A model generated the notes under the pieces. It had not been told where the DNA came from, did no database searches, and saw only the letters and a program-made list of their open reading frames with translations. Positions 7,792 through 15,539 of a DNA stretch of 64,000 bases are shown piece by piece. Both the position numbers and the translations under genes were made by a program. The DNA lies in the NCBI GenBank assembly GCA_003225315.1, contig QHZD01000028.1, forward strand, positions 1 through 64,000, given 5' to 3'. Positions within the stretch are counted from its first letter, which is position 1; every line of letters starts with the position of its first letter. The stretch comes from Acidobacteriota bacterium (GTDB taxonomy: Bacteria > Acidobacteriota > Terriglobia > Acidiferrales > UBA7541).

Positions 7792-7897
7792 TTGCCTGTG
7801 AACTCTTAACTTTCGATCGAAGAGCCCGGCCCTGTCGGGACGCGGTCGGGTGCTGAGTCTCTGTCTCTTCCCTTGCCCATGAACTGTTAGCTGTCGA
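7792..7897 (+). repeat. Imperfect 25-nt direct repeat in the gap upstream of the HNH gene
   Basis: TTGCC-GTGAACTcTTAaCT-TCGA-like copies at 7792-7816 and 7873-7897, about 20 of 25 positions shared, 81 nt apart. The rest of the 7557-7925 gap holds the operator described above and nothing else recognisable; the 80-residue minus-strand ORF there looks spurious. Confidence 0.4.
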
Positions 7898-7925
7898 CTA
7901 CAAAATCCCAACTCTGGATCGAACC

Positions 7926-8636
7926 ATGAAAAACAAGAAACCGAACGCTGAACTTGTCTGGAAACAATTGGAAGACCACCTCGCCCCGCGCCTGCGCCTG
8001 TCGCTCATCGACCGCACAGTCTATGCGCATCTCCTGCGGCACAGCCGCCTGGAGGGGAAACTCCGCCTTCGGTTTTCGATTCGATGGCTGGCGCGCAATC
8101 TCCGGCTATCCACAGGGCCGGTGCGCCAAGCGGTGCGCCGACTCGTAGCCCAAGGCGCTTTGCGTCTGGTCCAACGGAGCAAAGCGGGGCACGTGGTGGA
8201 GGTGCGGGTGCCTGAGGAGATTCGTCCTGAGAAGCTGGATGGCATCGAGAGCCGGTCCGCTGTCACCGTCAAGGAAGATGGGGCGGGCGCCAGCGCGGCG
8301 ATTAACATCGAGGAGGCAGACTTTCTGCAGAACACGACGCTGCGCAAGGCCATCCACGCGCGCGAGCGCAACCAATGCTTCTACTGTTTGCGCCGGACCA
8401 CGTCCACGGTCCAGTGCCTGGACCACGTCGTGCCGCGGGTGCGGTCAGGGTGCAATTCCTACCGCAACCTGGTCTCGAGTTGCCTCGAATGCAATTCGCA
8501 GAAAGGAGAAAAGGCGGCCGACGATTTTCTCCGCCGCCTCTACCGCGAGGGCCAGTTGAACGCCGCCGAACTCGCCGCCCGCCTTCGCGCCCTCGAGGGC
8601 CTCGCCTCCGGCAAACTGCGCCCTTCCCTGCCTTAG
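7926..8636 (+). CDS. HNH endonuclease with N-terminal winged-helix domain
   Basis: 236 residues. Residues 1-100 look like a winged helix (IDRTVYAHLLRHSRLEGKLR, then WLARNLRLSTGPVRQAVRRL). Residues 140-205 form an HNH nuclease with zinc-binding Cys pairs: CFYC, then CLDHVVPRVRSG with the catalytic His, NLVSSCLECN and KGEKAADDF. A short helical tail follows. It may be a sequence-specific nuclease, a restriction-like protein or a domesticated homing nuclease. It stands alone on the plus strand. Confidence 0.82.
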   Translation: MKNKKPNAELVWKQLEDHLAPRLRLSLIDRTVYAHLLRHSRLEGKLRLRFSIRWLARNLRLSTGPVRQAVRRLVAQGALRLVQRSKAGHVVEVRVPEEIRPEKLDGIESRSAVTVKEDGAGASAAINIEEADFLQNTTLRKAIHARERNQCFYCLRRTTSTVQCLDHVVPRVRSGCNSYRNLVSSCLECNSQKGEKAADDFLRRLYREGQLNAAELAARLRALEGLASGKLRPSLP

Positions 8637-8703
8637 CTTGTGTAGGGGCGGGCTCTAGCACATCTCCACGGCCCCCCATTGGCAGGTCTGATAATCTAGA
8701 GGC

Positions 8704-8922
8704 ATGAAATTGACAGCCGTTTTTGAACCGGCCAAAGAGGGCGGCTACACCTGCTTCGTGGAAGAGATTCCTGCCGCGATTTCGCAAGGCGAGACCATCG
8801 AAGAGGCCAAAGCAAATCTTGCGGACGCGCTAAAGCTGGCGCTGCAGTGCCAGCGCCAGCTTGCGCTCCGGCGCATTCTGAGTCACGCGGAATACGACGA
8901 GAAGGAGTGGCAAAAACAGTGA
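8704..8922 (+). CDS. HicB-family antitoxin-like protein, orphan
   Basis: 72 residues (MKLTAVFEPAKEGGYTCFVE). The N-terminal partial RNase-H-like fold with GGYTCFVEEIPAAISQGETI and EEAKANLADALKLAL is typical of HicB. Unlike many HicB proteins there is no C-terminal HTH or ribbon-helix-helix. No HicA dsRBD-like toxin is readable in the 160 nt downstream in any frame, so it appears to be an orphan. Confidence 0.75.
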   Translation: MKLTAVFEPAKEGGYTCFVEEIPAAISQGETIEEAKANLADALKLALQCQRQLALRRILSHAEYDEKEWQKQ

Positions 8923-9084
8923 TTGAAGTACCCGAAAAATATGCGCTGGAAGCCAGCTCGCCGGCACCGATCACAATACCCTTCTGTCGAGCCGACTTAC
9001 AACGAGGACCAAGCCATGAGACTGCCGCAACCTATCGCCCCAGATCGAATGAGGGGACAAAGTTCTGGTTCACTGCGAATTACC

Positions 9085-10056
9085 CTAGTTGTCTTCGTCT
9101 TCATCCTTGTTCCTCGTTGCGACAAATCCGTGCGTGTGCGATACCCCTGAGGCGTCTTTAGAAACATAGAACCCGACGATGTCGCCCTGCGGGTTGATAC
9201 CGCGTGCTTGCGTCGAAACCACGTCTGCCCCTGGAAAGTCGATGGTAGCGAAGTCGCCCTTTCTGACCAGGAAGCCATGAGTCTTATTCGCAGAATCGAT
9301 GAAGAATCCGACGATTGCGCCGGAGGGATTAACGTCGCGGGCATCCGACGAGATAGAATTCGGAATGTCGAGAAGTTGGTAGTCTCCGTGCTCCACCTTG
9401 TAGGCGTAGAAGGTGGCGGGAGTCGGAAAGACCACGCCGACGATAATCGAGCCGTGCCGAGTGATTCCGTTGTGCATGGTGCCAGGCACGGCGAAGGATT
9501 CGTATGCGCCGTTCAGATATACGTACCCGTGCATTGTGCCTCCACCGGAAACCGCAAAATCGCGACCCTGGTGGTGGTAACAGCCCACGACTTGACCTGT
9601 CGGTGAGATTTTGATTCCGAACGTGTTTTCTGCGTCAGGGAAGTCAATCGCGGTAAAGTTGCCGGACGCATCCCGAAGAAATGCCCGGGTTCGAACGGCG
9701 TCGCCGCCGACGATTGTGCCGTGATCTGTATAAAGTCCAACGACAACACCCTCCGGGTTAATTCCATGAGCTTGAGTAGTGCCGCTGATGCCGCCTGGGT
9801 AGTCAATCGTTGTAAATGTGTCTTCGCTCAAAAGGAAACCGTGGCCCACGCTTCCTACTTGGTAACGGCCAACGATATCACCTTCAGCATTTATGCCTAA
9901 AGCTTGGGTTAAGGTTACACCGGGCAAATCCACGTCGACCGACTTAAAGTTCAGATGGTGTTTAGATCCGGCGAGAGCCGTCCCAAGTGGTACGGCCGAG
10001 CCTGCTACGAACAGGGTTGCCAACATCGTAAACGCCGCTATTCTCAGATTTTTCAT
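9085..10056 (-). CDS. Secreted HAF-repeat protein
   Basis: 323 residues with a Sec signal peptide (AAFTMLATLFVAGSAVPLGT, then ALAG). The mature part is a run of about six repeats built on GIN-xGxIVGxY and HGFLxxxGxFTxIDxPG (GINAEGDIVGRY, GINPEGVVVGLY, VNPSGAIVGFF, GINPQGDIVGFY). Such repeats probably fold as a beta-propeller or beta-solenoid. They are common and expanded in soil Acidobacteria, with no known activity. It ends in an acidic NKDEDEDN tail. It is a single gene on the minus strand. Confidence 0.8.
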   Translation of the reverse strand: MKNLRIAAFTMLATLFVAGSAVPLGTALAGSKHHLNFKSVDVDLPGVTLTQALGINAEGDIVGRYQVGSVGHGFLLSEDTFTTIDYPGGISGTTQAHGINPEGVVVGLYTDHGTIVGGDAVRTRAFLRDASGNFTAIDFPDAENTFGIKISPTGQVVGCYHHQGRDFAVSGGGTMHGYVYLNGAYESFAVPGTMHNGITRHGSIIVGVVFPTPATFYAYKVEHGDYQLLDIPNSISSDARDVNPSGAIVGFFIDSANKTHGFLVRKGDFATIDFPGADVVSTQARGINPQGDIVGFYVSKDASGVSHTHGFVATRNKDEDEDN

Positions 10057-10467
10057 GTCTTCTCCCTCTCTTTCGATACTGAGAGAAATTTGTGGCCTAC
10101 GCGTGGACAGCTTTTCTGGACGAGGGCCTGGGCTGTGCCGTGGGACGGCAGGCCAGTTGGCTGCATCTTAGCCCTGTCGGCGGGCCTGTCAAGGATGAAA
10201 GATTTTGCGCATCGCTCGTCAAGCTGGTGTTAGTAATACTGACACACATAACGGTCTAACCGCTCGGTTTGCCCCCAAGACTTTAATTAGACTTGCCTGA
10301 ACAACAGCCGGCAGGGTAGAACATTGAGGTTCCTCCCCCGGGCGCCCTTCGTTGGCCTTTTTGAAGTGATAATCGTTGGCCGCTTTTGAAGTGATCACTG
10401 AGGGCCTACGACTACGGGACCCTAGCTACAGAAAACCGATTGAGTAAGTGCAGTGGAAGGCCCTTAG
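10057..10467. other. Intergenic gap, possible IS21-like terminal remnant
   Basis: No gene is visible. The gap contains the promoter region of the HAF gene and, at 10350-10395, a tandem pair CGTTGGCCTTTTTGAAGTGAT / CGTTGGCCGCTTTTGAAGTGAT followed by CACTGAGG. From memory, repeated GGCC-N-TTTGAAGTGAT units resemble the multiple terminal repeats of IS21-family elements. No transposase or helper gene remains. Confidence 0.4.
10350..10395 (+). repeat. Tandem CGTTGGCC...TTTGAAGTGAT repeat
   Basis: Two units, 10350-10370 and 10374-10395, sharing CGTTGGCC and TTTGAAGTGAT with one length difference. Possible end of a lost IS21-type element. Confidence 0.5.
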
Positions 10468-10983
10468 TTAGGGCTTTGCGGGCAGCGGCTGCCAGAGCTC
10501 AATCTTATTGCCATCCAGGTCATAGATCCAGGCAAAGCGACCGTAGGATTCATCCATTCGTTTGGCGTCAATCTTTACTCCCTCTTGTTTTAAGCGGTCG
10601 AGCAAAGCATCCATATCGTCCACGATGTAGTTGATCATGAACGGCGCGGGGCTGGGATCGAAATACTTAGTGGAGGCAGGAAAAACAGTCCAAACTGTAA
10701 CGTGTTCCTTTTGCGGGTCGTCGTGTTGGCGCCACGGAAGCATCGCGCCTTGGCCTTTGTCAGCGAGTCCAAGATGCTTCGAATACCATTCGCGCATCTG
10801 ATCACGATTGGCGGATTTGAAGAAGACACCGCCGATTCCGAGGATGCGCCCGCGCTGCTCCATTTTGACAGGCGGCTTCGACTTTTCCGTTTGCGGAGAT
10901 TGCACTTCCTGTCCTCCTATTGAGTAGGCCGAGATGAGCAACAGCGAGCCGAGCGCAATTGTGCTCCAGGGCATCCTTTGCAT
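10468..10983 (-). CDS. Secreted or membrane-anchored VOC (glyoxalase-like) protein
   Basis: 171 residues from ATG 10983 (MQRMPWSTIALGSLLLISAY), which gives a plausible signal peptide; the ORF extends further upstream but without a signal-like start. A single VOC domain covers residues 45-168 (ILGIGGVFFKSANRDQMREW, then DLDGNKIELWQP). The paired beta-alpha-beta-beta-beta modules and the terminal E in KIELWQP fit metal-binding family members. The substrate is unknown. Confidence 0.75.
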   Translation of the reverse strand: MQRMPWSTIALGSLLLISAYSIGGQEVQSPQTEKSKPPVKMEQRGRILGIGGVFFKSANRDQMREWYSKHLGLADKGQGAMLPWRQHDDPQKEHVTVWTVFPASTKYFDPSPAPFMINYIVDDMDALLDRLKQEGVKIDAKRMDESYGRFAWIYDLDGNKIELWQPLPAKP

Positions 10984-11435
10984 GTGTGGGTTATACAAGG
11001 TTTCGATTCGGGAGGCAAGGCGGTTCCAGAGCCAACTGGTCACGAACACAACTGGAAAATAGAAAATTAGAAAGTAGAAATTAGAAAAGAGGCAAGAGTA
11101 AAGACCCCTTCGACTACGTCGAAGGATGCGCCACCCGAAGGCGTTTTTTCGGAATTAAGGAGCGGCCACCCGCGGGACCGAGTTCGTGAAAGGAACTCCC
11201 TTCGATGCCGCTTTCCCCCAATACCTAGTCCCGCTCGGGCTCAAAAATTGCGATTCCCAAGAACTTACGGAAAGCGTTGAAGCAGCCGCGCAAAGCCAAG
11301 GCGGCGATAACAGCCCAGAACACTCCCGAGTTGAACTCCCACATTCACCCTCCTCGAATCTTGAGAATCAAAAGTTCGTGAATCCGCTCTAAGTGATGAA
11401 CGCAGTTCCAGACACTCTAGCGAGCACGACTGCCT
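10984..11435. other. Intergenic gap with low-complexity and hairpin repeats
   Basis: No convincing gene. It holds an A-rich run of TAGAAA-type repeats (11054-11092), a perfect 8-3-8 hairpin CCTTCGAC-TAC-GTCGAAGG (11107-11125) and, overlapping it, a reverse copy of TGGCGCATCCTT (11122-11133). The 68-residue plus-strand ORF at 11186 has no recognisable features. Confidence 0.5.
11122..11133 (-). repeat. TGGCGCATCCTT repeat, left of the Mrr-like gene
   Basis: Read on the minus strand this is GGGTGGCGCATCCTT (11136-11122). The same 12-mer TGGCGCATCCTT occurs in inverted orientation at 13348-13359 on the other side of the Mrr-like gene. Confidence 0.55.
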
Positions 11436-13247
11436 TCATGATTTTGCTGTTGCATTCGCCGCATTTAATTTTCTTGCCTCAGCCAGGTTAATCCTGAACG
11501 TATAACCGTGTTTCTTAAGCAAACCAAGCAACTCAGCTCCGTTGATGAGCGTTATTGGTTCGTTTTGGGCAAAAGCATAGGCATCAGAGCCATACGTGCT
11601 GGTGGTGACTAGTATTCCTTTTGAAGCGCCCTCTTTGTTGACCACAGCGCACAAGTCTCTGACTGCGCTTACATCAACGGTATTTGCGTACCGTTTCGCC
11701 TGGACAATATACTTCCCACCCTTAATGGGGTCGGGATTGAATATGACTGCGTCGACGCCCCTATCTCGACTTGCCTGTGTTACTTTTATCTCCGCTCCCT
11801 CCTGGGCGAACTCTTTTTCAAATAGTTCGGCAATCAGACTTTCAAAATCCTGCCAATCCATTGAGGCAAGATTCGTTTCAGTTCCCAGCTTGTTGAGGAC
11901 TTCTTTTGTCTCAATGAACCTATTGTCTTTCTTGTTTAAAGACATTATCGGGACTATCGGAATAATGTCGATCAATTTGCCAGCAGTTTTGCCTTTCAAG
12001 TTGATAAAAGCCGATAAGGGTTCTAAGCGTTTCAGATTTAGCCTGACTATTTGCTCTTTTTCCGCGACCAACGAGGCGGTATACGTCCTTGTTTTGTTGC
12101 CAGTAGTTGGGTCATCAAATTCGACCCATCCGTTTACCACTAACAGTTTTAGGACATCACATACGTCGTTCCTAAAAACCTCGTAAGCTATCCGCAGAAC
12201 GATAGCTGGATGGATTTTGGGAATGAACTCTTTGGCTTCTTTTTGATTGAGCGGCTTTTTTGCGGTGCTCGCTTTCAATTGGACATTTTTGTAGACAGGC
12301 TGATGCACCACATCGGGCAACCCTATTTCCACGACAGCAATGGCCTGCTCTGTATCAAAATCCAGGTCCCATGTTTTTGGCATGGATGCGGGCAGACTTA
12401 TGTTGCTCAAAATAAGGTTGAGTCTCTCGACCACATCATCTTTCTTTGCGCTTTTGTAACCCGCTAACAGATCCGCGAAGTATTTCTTGTTCTTTTCTGA
12501 TACTAGGACATCAGCATCGAGTTCCTTGTTGTACTCGTCGATTTTCCTGTTGAGTCCTTCGATGGAAGCGTGTTTTGTTTCCGTTGGAAAGCGTGGAACA
12601 TGCCTTGCCTTTCCGTTATGGTTGATTAACTCATGTTCTTTTTCCGCCCAGGTCGTCTGATTTGGCGTCAGAACACCATCGAGAATGTCAACAAACAGCG
12701 CCCCTCTGCCAAGCCTCTTATCGATTTGCGTTACTTTAGAAGGATCGGCTTTCTCTTCCTTCAATTGGCCCAATCTCGTGCTTGCTTCCGAGATATTCGT
12801 TTCGAGGTCCTTCAAGAATTGTTGTCTGTCCGTAAACAGTTTTTCAATTCTCTTCGATAGGGCCAACCAATCGCTGGAAGCGGTTCTTTGCCAAGATGAA
12901 AGATAGGTTCTGCCTGGTCGCAGCGATGGCTCATTTTCCGCTAGGCATATTTCGTTTATGCAATCTCTCGTCTCGTTCTCAATGTGGTAGGTTTGGTATG
13001 AGTGGCGCCCAGAATATCCCGAATAACTATCAGCGCTAAGTTTGTTTTCAAACCGGCTGATAATATCCCTGTTCCTTTCGAATAAATCCTTCGAAAAGTC
13101 GATTTTTCTATTTTGAAACTTCTTACTTCTCTCCTCGCTGAAGTCTTGGTGCTTTTTGATGCCAGTTCGAGCGCTCGAAACACCTTCAGCCACCACCTTT
13201 ACAATGAGCCACACGATTCCTATTAAGATCAGAACAACCCAGCTCAT
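11436..13247 (-). CDS. Membrane-anchored Mrr-like restriction endonuclease
   Basis: 603 residues. A single N-terminal membrane helix (WVVLILIGIVWLIVKVVAEG) is followed by a long charged, partly coiled-coil region (about 25-260). The C-terminal Mrr_cat domain (about 465-585) has the PD-(D/E)xK pattern: DWQDFESLIAELFEKEF, RGVDAVIFNPDP and YIVQAKRYANTVDV (D...QxK), then GILVTTSTYGSDAYAFA. Type IV Mrr enzymes cut modified DNA, and membrane-anchored homologues are probable defence nucleases. Codon use is visibly more AT-rich than the neighbours, and repeats flank the gene, suggesting transfer. No partner gene is present. Confidence 0.85.
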   Translation of the reverse strand: MSWVVLILIGIVWLIVKVVAEGVSSARTGIKKHQDFSEERSKKFQNRKIDFSKDLFERNRDIISRFENKLSADSYSGYSGRHSYQTYHIENETRDCINEICLAENEPSLRPGRTYLSSWQRTASSDWLALSKRIEKLFTDRQQFLKDLETNISEASTRLGQLKEEKADPSKVTQIDKRLGRGALFVDILDGVLTPNQTTWAEKEHELINHNGKARHVPRFPTETKHASIEGLNRKIDEYNKELDADVLVSEKNKKYFADLLAGYKSAKKDDVVERLNLILSNISLPASMPKTWDLDFDTEQAIAVVEIGLPDVVHQPVYKNVQLKASTAKKPLNQKEAKEFIPKIHPAIVLRIAYEVFRNDVCDVLKLLVVNGWVEFDDPTTGNKTRTYTASLVAEKEQIVRLNLKRLEPLSAFINLKGKTAGKLIDIIPIVPIMSLNKKDNRFIETKEVLNKLGTETNLASMDWQDFESLIAELFEKEFAQEGAEIKVTQASRDRGVDAVIFNPDPIKGGKYIVQAKRYANTVDVSAVRDLCAVVNKEGASKGILVTTSTYGSDAYAFAQNEPITLINGAELLGLLKKHGYTFRINLAEARKLNAANATAKS

Positions 13248-13347
13248 AGATATGTCTTGCTTTTTTTCGCAGGCGATAATTGAAACATAATCATAGTGTA
13301 TAACGGCTTACAGACGCCCGCTATCATAGAGGTACTTCTTCGGTGGA

Positions 13348-13359
13348 TGGCGCATCCTT
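13348..13359 (+). repeat. TGGCGCATCCTT repeat, right of the Mrr-like gene
   Basis: A 12-nt match to the copy at 11122-11133, in the opposite orientation, about 100 nt upstream of the Mrr-like gene's start. Confidence 0.55.
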
Positions 13360-13406
13360 AACACGCCGAGAGGGCAAGGCTTAATGGAGTATTCAAGCGC
13401 TTGTTT

Positions 13407-13847
13407 TCAGTTCGCCGGAACACTGTGCTGGAAAATTGCCTGCCAGCGTCCCTGCCGTCGAACGTAGTACCGCGTATACCGAGACTGACCGCTGAGGTCG
13501 CGGCCAGCGAATGTGCCTTTGCGAGTTAAGTGACCTGAAACGACGGCTGTTTCCCCGTAGACGCGCACACTAAGTTCATCGAGGTCGAACTTCTCCCAAT
13601 GCACTTGCCCGGATTGGTGCCCCTCGATATTTTCTCGCTTGGTTCGGATTTGCCCTGCTACGTTGATTTCCATGAACTCAGGAGCCAAGACTTCGTCCAG
13701 CTTTGCAATATCGCCCCGCACCTGAGCTTTGCCGCGCTCGCCTTCCAGGTTCTTAATCTCCTCTTCCTGTTGAGATAAGGTTTGCGGATGCGAGGCCATT
13801 GCAACCATAAGAAGGAATGCACCAATCACGGAGATGATGACTCTCAT
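13407..13847 (-). CDS. Secreted SnoaL/NTF2-like protein (DUF4440 type)
   Basis: 146 residues. Signal peptide MRVIISVIGAFLLMVAMASH, then an NTF2-like fold: LEGERGKAQVRGDIAKLDEV, LAPEFMEINVAGQIRTKREN, VRVYGETAVVSGHLTRKGTF and YTRYYVRRQGRWQAIFQHS. This is the standard layout of DUF4440/SnoaL-like proteins, which range from enzymes to binding modules. No specific role can be given. A lone gene on the minus strand. Confidence 0.8.
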   Translation of the reverse strand: MRVIISVIGAFLLMVAMASHPQTLSQQEEEIKNLEGERGKAQVRGDIAKLDEVLAPEFMEINVAGQIRTKRENIEGHQSGQVHWEKFDLDELSVRVYGETAVVSGHLTRKGTFAGRDLSGQSRYTRYYVRRQGRWQAIFQHSVPAN

Positions 13848-13984
13848 CGGGACCTCCGTCCGCTGAACAGTGCGAGGGTATGGACGTGAAACTACTCCCG
13901 AGGCTCCGGGCAGTCAACGATTGATTACAGGCAGGCGCGCCGTCGCGGCTGCAAAGGCTTCCGGTCAATTTATTGTTTTAAGCG

Positions 13985-14362
13985 CTATAGGTGCCACTTG
14001 AATGAAGGAGCATCGAATTGTATGCCCACACAATAGCCACCCTTGGGCTGAGGATCACAATAGACGATTCGCGCGTGCTTCGGATATTCGCCCATCAAGG
14101 GGGTAACCAGCGGGACTTCACCGGGCTGCCAGCATCGTTTGCTGAGGACTCGAGCACCGTGGGGACTGACGTCTTCCGTGACCGTGCGTTCGCGAGTCCG
14201 CGGCTCCTCCAAGGTCGCGAGGTAGATCTGAACTGGCAGAGGCTCGCGCCTCTCAATTCTGGCATCGAAACTCTTCAGGCGAGGAATCTTCCGCTGAGCA
14301 ACGCGATAATCCGCTTGCTCGGCTAAACTCTCGACGGGCTCAATTCTTCTTCGAGGTTGCAT
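13985..14362 (-). CDS. PilZ-like protein
   Basis: 125 residues from ATG 14362, with GGAGGG 6 nt upstream; the 40 extra residues in the track have no support. RIERREPLPVQIYLATLEEP and VTEDVSPHGARVLSKR match the PilZ Arg motif and the D-x-S-x-x-G loop (here DVSPHGA). The C-terminus HARIVYCDPQPKGGYCVGIQ is a typical PilZ beta strand ending in VGIQF. Probable c-di-GMP effector. No coupled genes. Confidence 0.78.
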   Translation of the reverse strand: MQPRRRIEPVESLAEQADYRVAQRKIPRLKSFDARIERREPLPVQIYLATLEEPRTRERTVTEDVSPHGARVLSKRCWQPGEVPLVTPLMGEYPKHARIVYCDPQPKGGYCVGIQFDAPSFKWHL

Positions 14363-14767
14363 GGCCTGCCCTCCGGCACTGATCCTGAAAGCGACGCCTA
14401 AGGGCAAGCGGAAAACTCCCGTCACTGGAATGCTTAAGACCCTTGCTCTGTGGCTATGAATTCGAAGGAATATAGAAAACAATTATCATCAAGCGCGCCG
14501 ACCGGCAAGTCAGGGAAACACTTGAGTTTGCGGCTCGGGTGATCCCTTGAGTGATTACCGTGTCTGGCGCGGTTTTCGGCCGGTTGCCCGACCCGTCCCC
14601 TTGCCTGCCGGGTGGCGCACCGTACGGTTTTCAGGAGCGCCTTTTGCGCTCCGGATGGATTTGCGGAGGTGCGGCTTTTTGTCCTCTACTTAACCACCTG
14701 CAGGATTAATCGCCATCACAGATCTGCTTGACATCCGTAAAAAATCAGATAATCTGATAATCAGATT
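14363..14767. other. Intergenic gap upstream of the Phd-VapC pair
   Basis: About 400 nt with no gene. It contains the PilZ promoter region on the left, the 25-nt repeat at 14611-14635 and the Phd promoter and operator on the right. Confidence 0.5.
14611..14635 (+). repeat. 25-nt repeat shared with the DUF5615 3' flank
   Basis: Matches 17148-17172 at 22 of 25 positions; the shared core is TACGGTTTTCAGG preceded by GGTGG-GCAC. It sits about 130 nt upstream of the Phd-VapC pair. Confidence 0.65.
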
Positions 14768-14769
14768 AT
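14728..14769 (+). promoter_or_regulatory. Promoter and 21-nt palindromic operator of the Phd-VapC unit
   Basis: A consensus TTGACA (14728-14733) is followed by overlapping palindromes. The largest is perfect: ATAATCTGAT, a central A, and ATCAGATTAT (14749-14769). Its right end contains the A and T of the antitoxin ATG (14768-14770), so a bound repressor would cover the start codon and the -10 region. This is a typical toxin-antitoxin autoregulation site. No separate Shine-Dalgarno is visible, so the mRNA may be leaderless. Confidence 0.75.
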
Positions 14770-15040
14770 GAAGAAAACGAGCATAAGCGTAACCGAGGCC
14801 GCCCGCAATTTTGCCGATTGCGTGAACCGCGCACACTATCAAAACGTGACGTTTGTGCTTCTTAAGAACGGTGAACCGTTCGCTCGCCTTATGCCGGACA
14901 ACGAGAAAGAGTGCGCCGGACGGGATTTGGCCAAGGCTCTCGCTAAAACGGACCTGCCCGAAAGCGAAGCGAGGGCGTGGCGCCGCGACCTGCAAACCGC
15001 TCGCAGAAGACTCAAGGCTCCGGTTGACAAATGGCGATAA
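14768..15040 (+). CDS. Phd/YefM-family antitoxin
   Basis: 90 residues. ISVTEAARNFADCVNRAHYQ with VTFVLLKNGEPFARLMP is the Phd/YefM DNA-binding N-terminus; the charged C-terminal half (ALAKTDLPESEARAWRRDLQ) would wrap the toxin. It overlaps the toxin gene by 10 nt. It should repress its own promoter through the palindrome over its start. Confidence 0.9.
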   Translation: MKKTSISVTEAARNFADCVNRAHYQNVTFVLLKNGEPFARLMPDNEKECAGRDLAKALAKTDLPESEARAWRRDLQTARRRLKAPVDKWR

Positions 15041-15432
15041 TTCTCGACGCCGACGTCATCATTCGCGGGGAGAAGGGCACTTTCGACCTACAGAAGTGGG
15101 TGGCTTCCCGTCCCAATGACCAGTTTGAGGTTGCGGCGATCACCGTTGCCGAGCTCTGGCACGGAGTAGAGCGGGCCAGCGGAAAACATAGGGCCACGCG
15201 TGAACGTTATTTGAGGGCGGTCTTGGAGCCTGTGCCGATTATCTCTTATACGGAGCAAACCGCTTATGAACATGCGCGCGTTTGGGCGGACCTGGAGGCT
15301 TCCGGCAAAATGATCGGCTTCTATGACCTGATTGTTGGCGCAACGGCTCTGGAGCGCGGAAGCAAAGTAGCCACGTTCAACAAACGGCACTTTGCTCAAA
15401 TAAAAGGACTCAGTGTCATCGAGCCAAAGTAG
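15031..15432 (+). CDS. VapC-like PIN-domain toxin
   Basis: 133 residues. A PIN-domain ribonuclease with acidic residues in the expected places: ILDADVII near the N-terminus, the Glu of ITVAELWHGVERA, and the C-terminal GFYDLIVGATALERGSKVATFNKRHF in which one Asp plus neighbouring residues complete the site. It would cleave RNA and is neutralised by the preceding Phd-type protein. The gene order and overlap are standard for the module. Confidence 0.9.
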   Translation: MAIILDADVIIRGEKGTFDLQKWVASRPNDQFEVAAITVAELWHGVERASGKHRATRERYLRAVLEPVPIISYTEQTAYEHARVWADLEASGKMIGFYDLIVGATALERGSKVATFNKRHFAQIKGLSVIEPK

Positions 15433-15539
15433 TTCAGGCAATAGAACAGGCCTTCTCGTCGACAGACGATGACGAGTCGAACTGCCCCAGTTCCCTTCCC
15501 CATGGAGAACTGCTTTGTCCTGCTGTACTCAATCAAACC

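Noticed and set aside
8923-9161. Possible HicA gene after the HicB-like gene
   Set aside because: Three frames were read for the dsRBD-like HicA pattern and none matched; the short ORFs there show no conserved residues.
11107-11125. Perfect 8-3-8 hairpin as a terminator
   Set aside because: No U-tract follows on either strand, so it was kept only as a repeat or hairpin.
11186-11392. 68-residue plus-strand ORF in the gap before the Mrr-like gene
   Set aside because: No Shine-Dalgarno, no recognisable domain and unusual composition; probably random.
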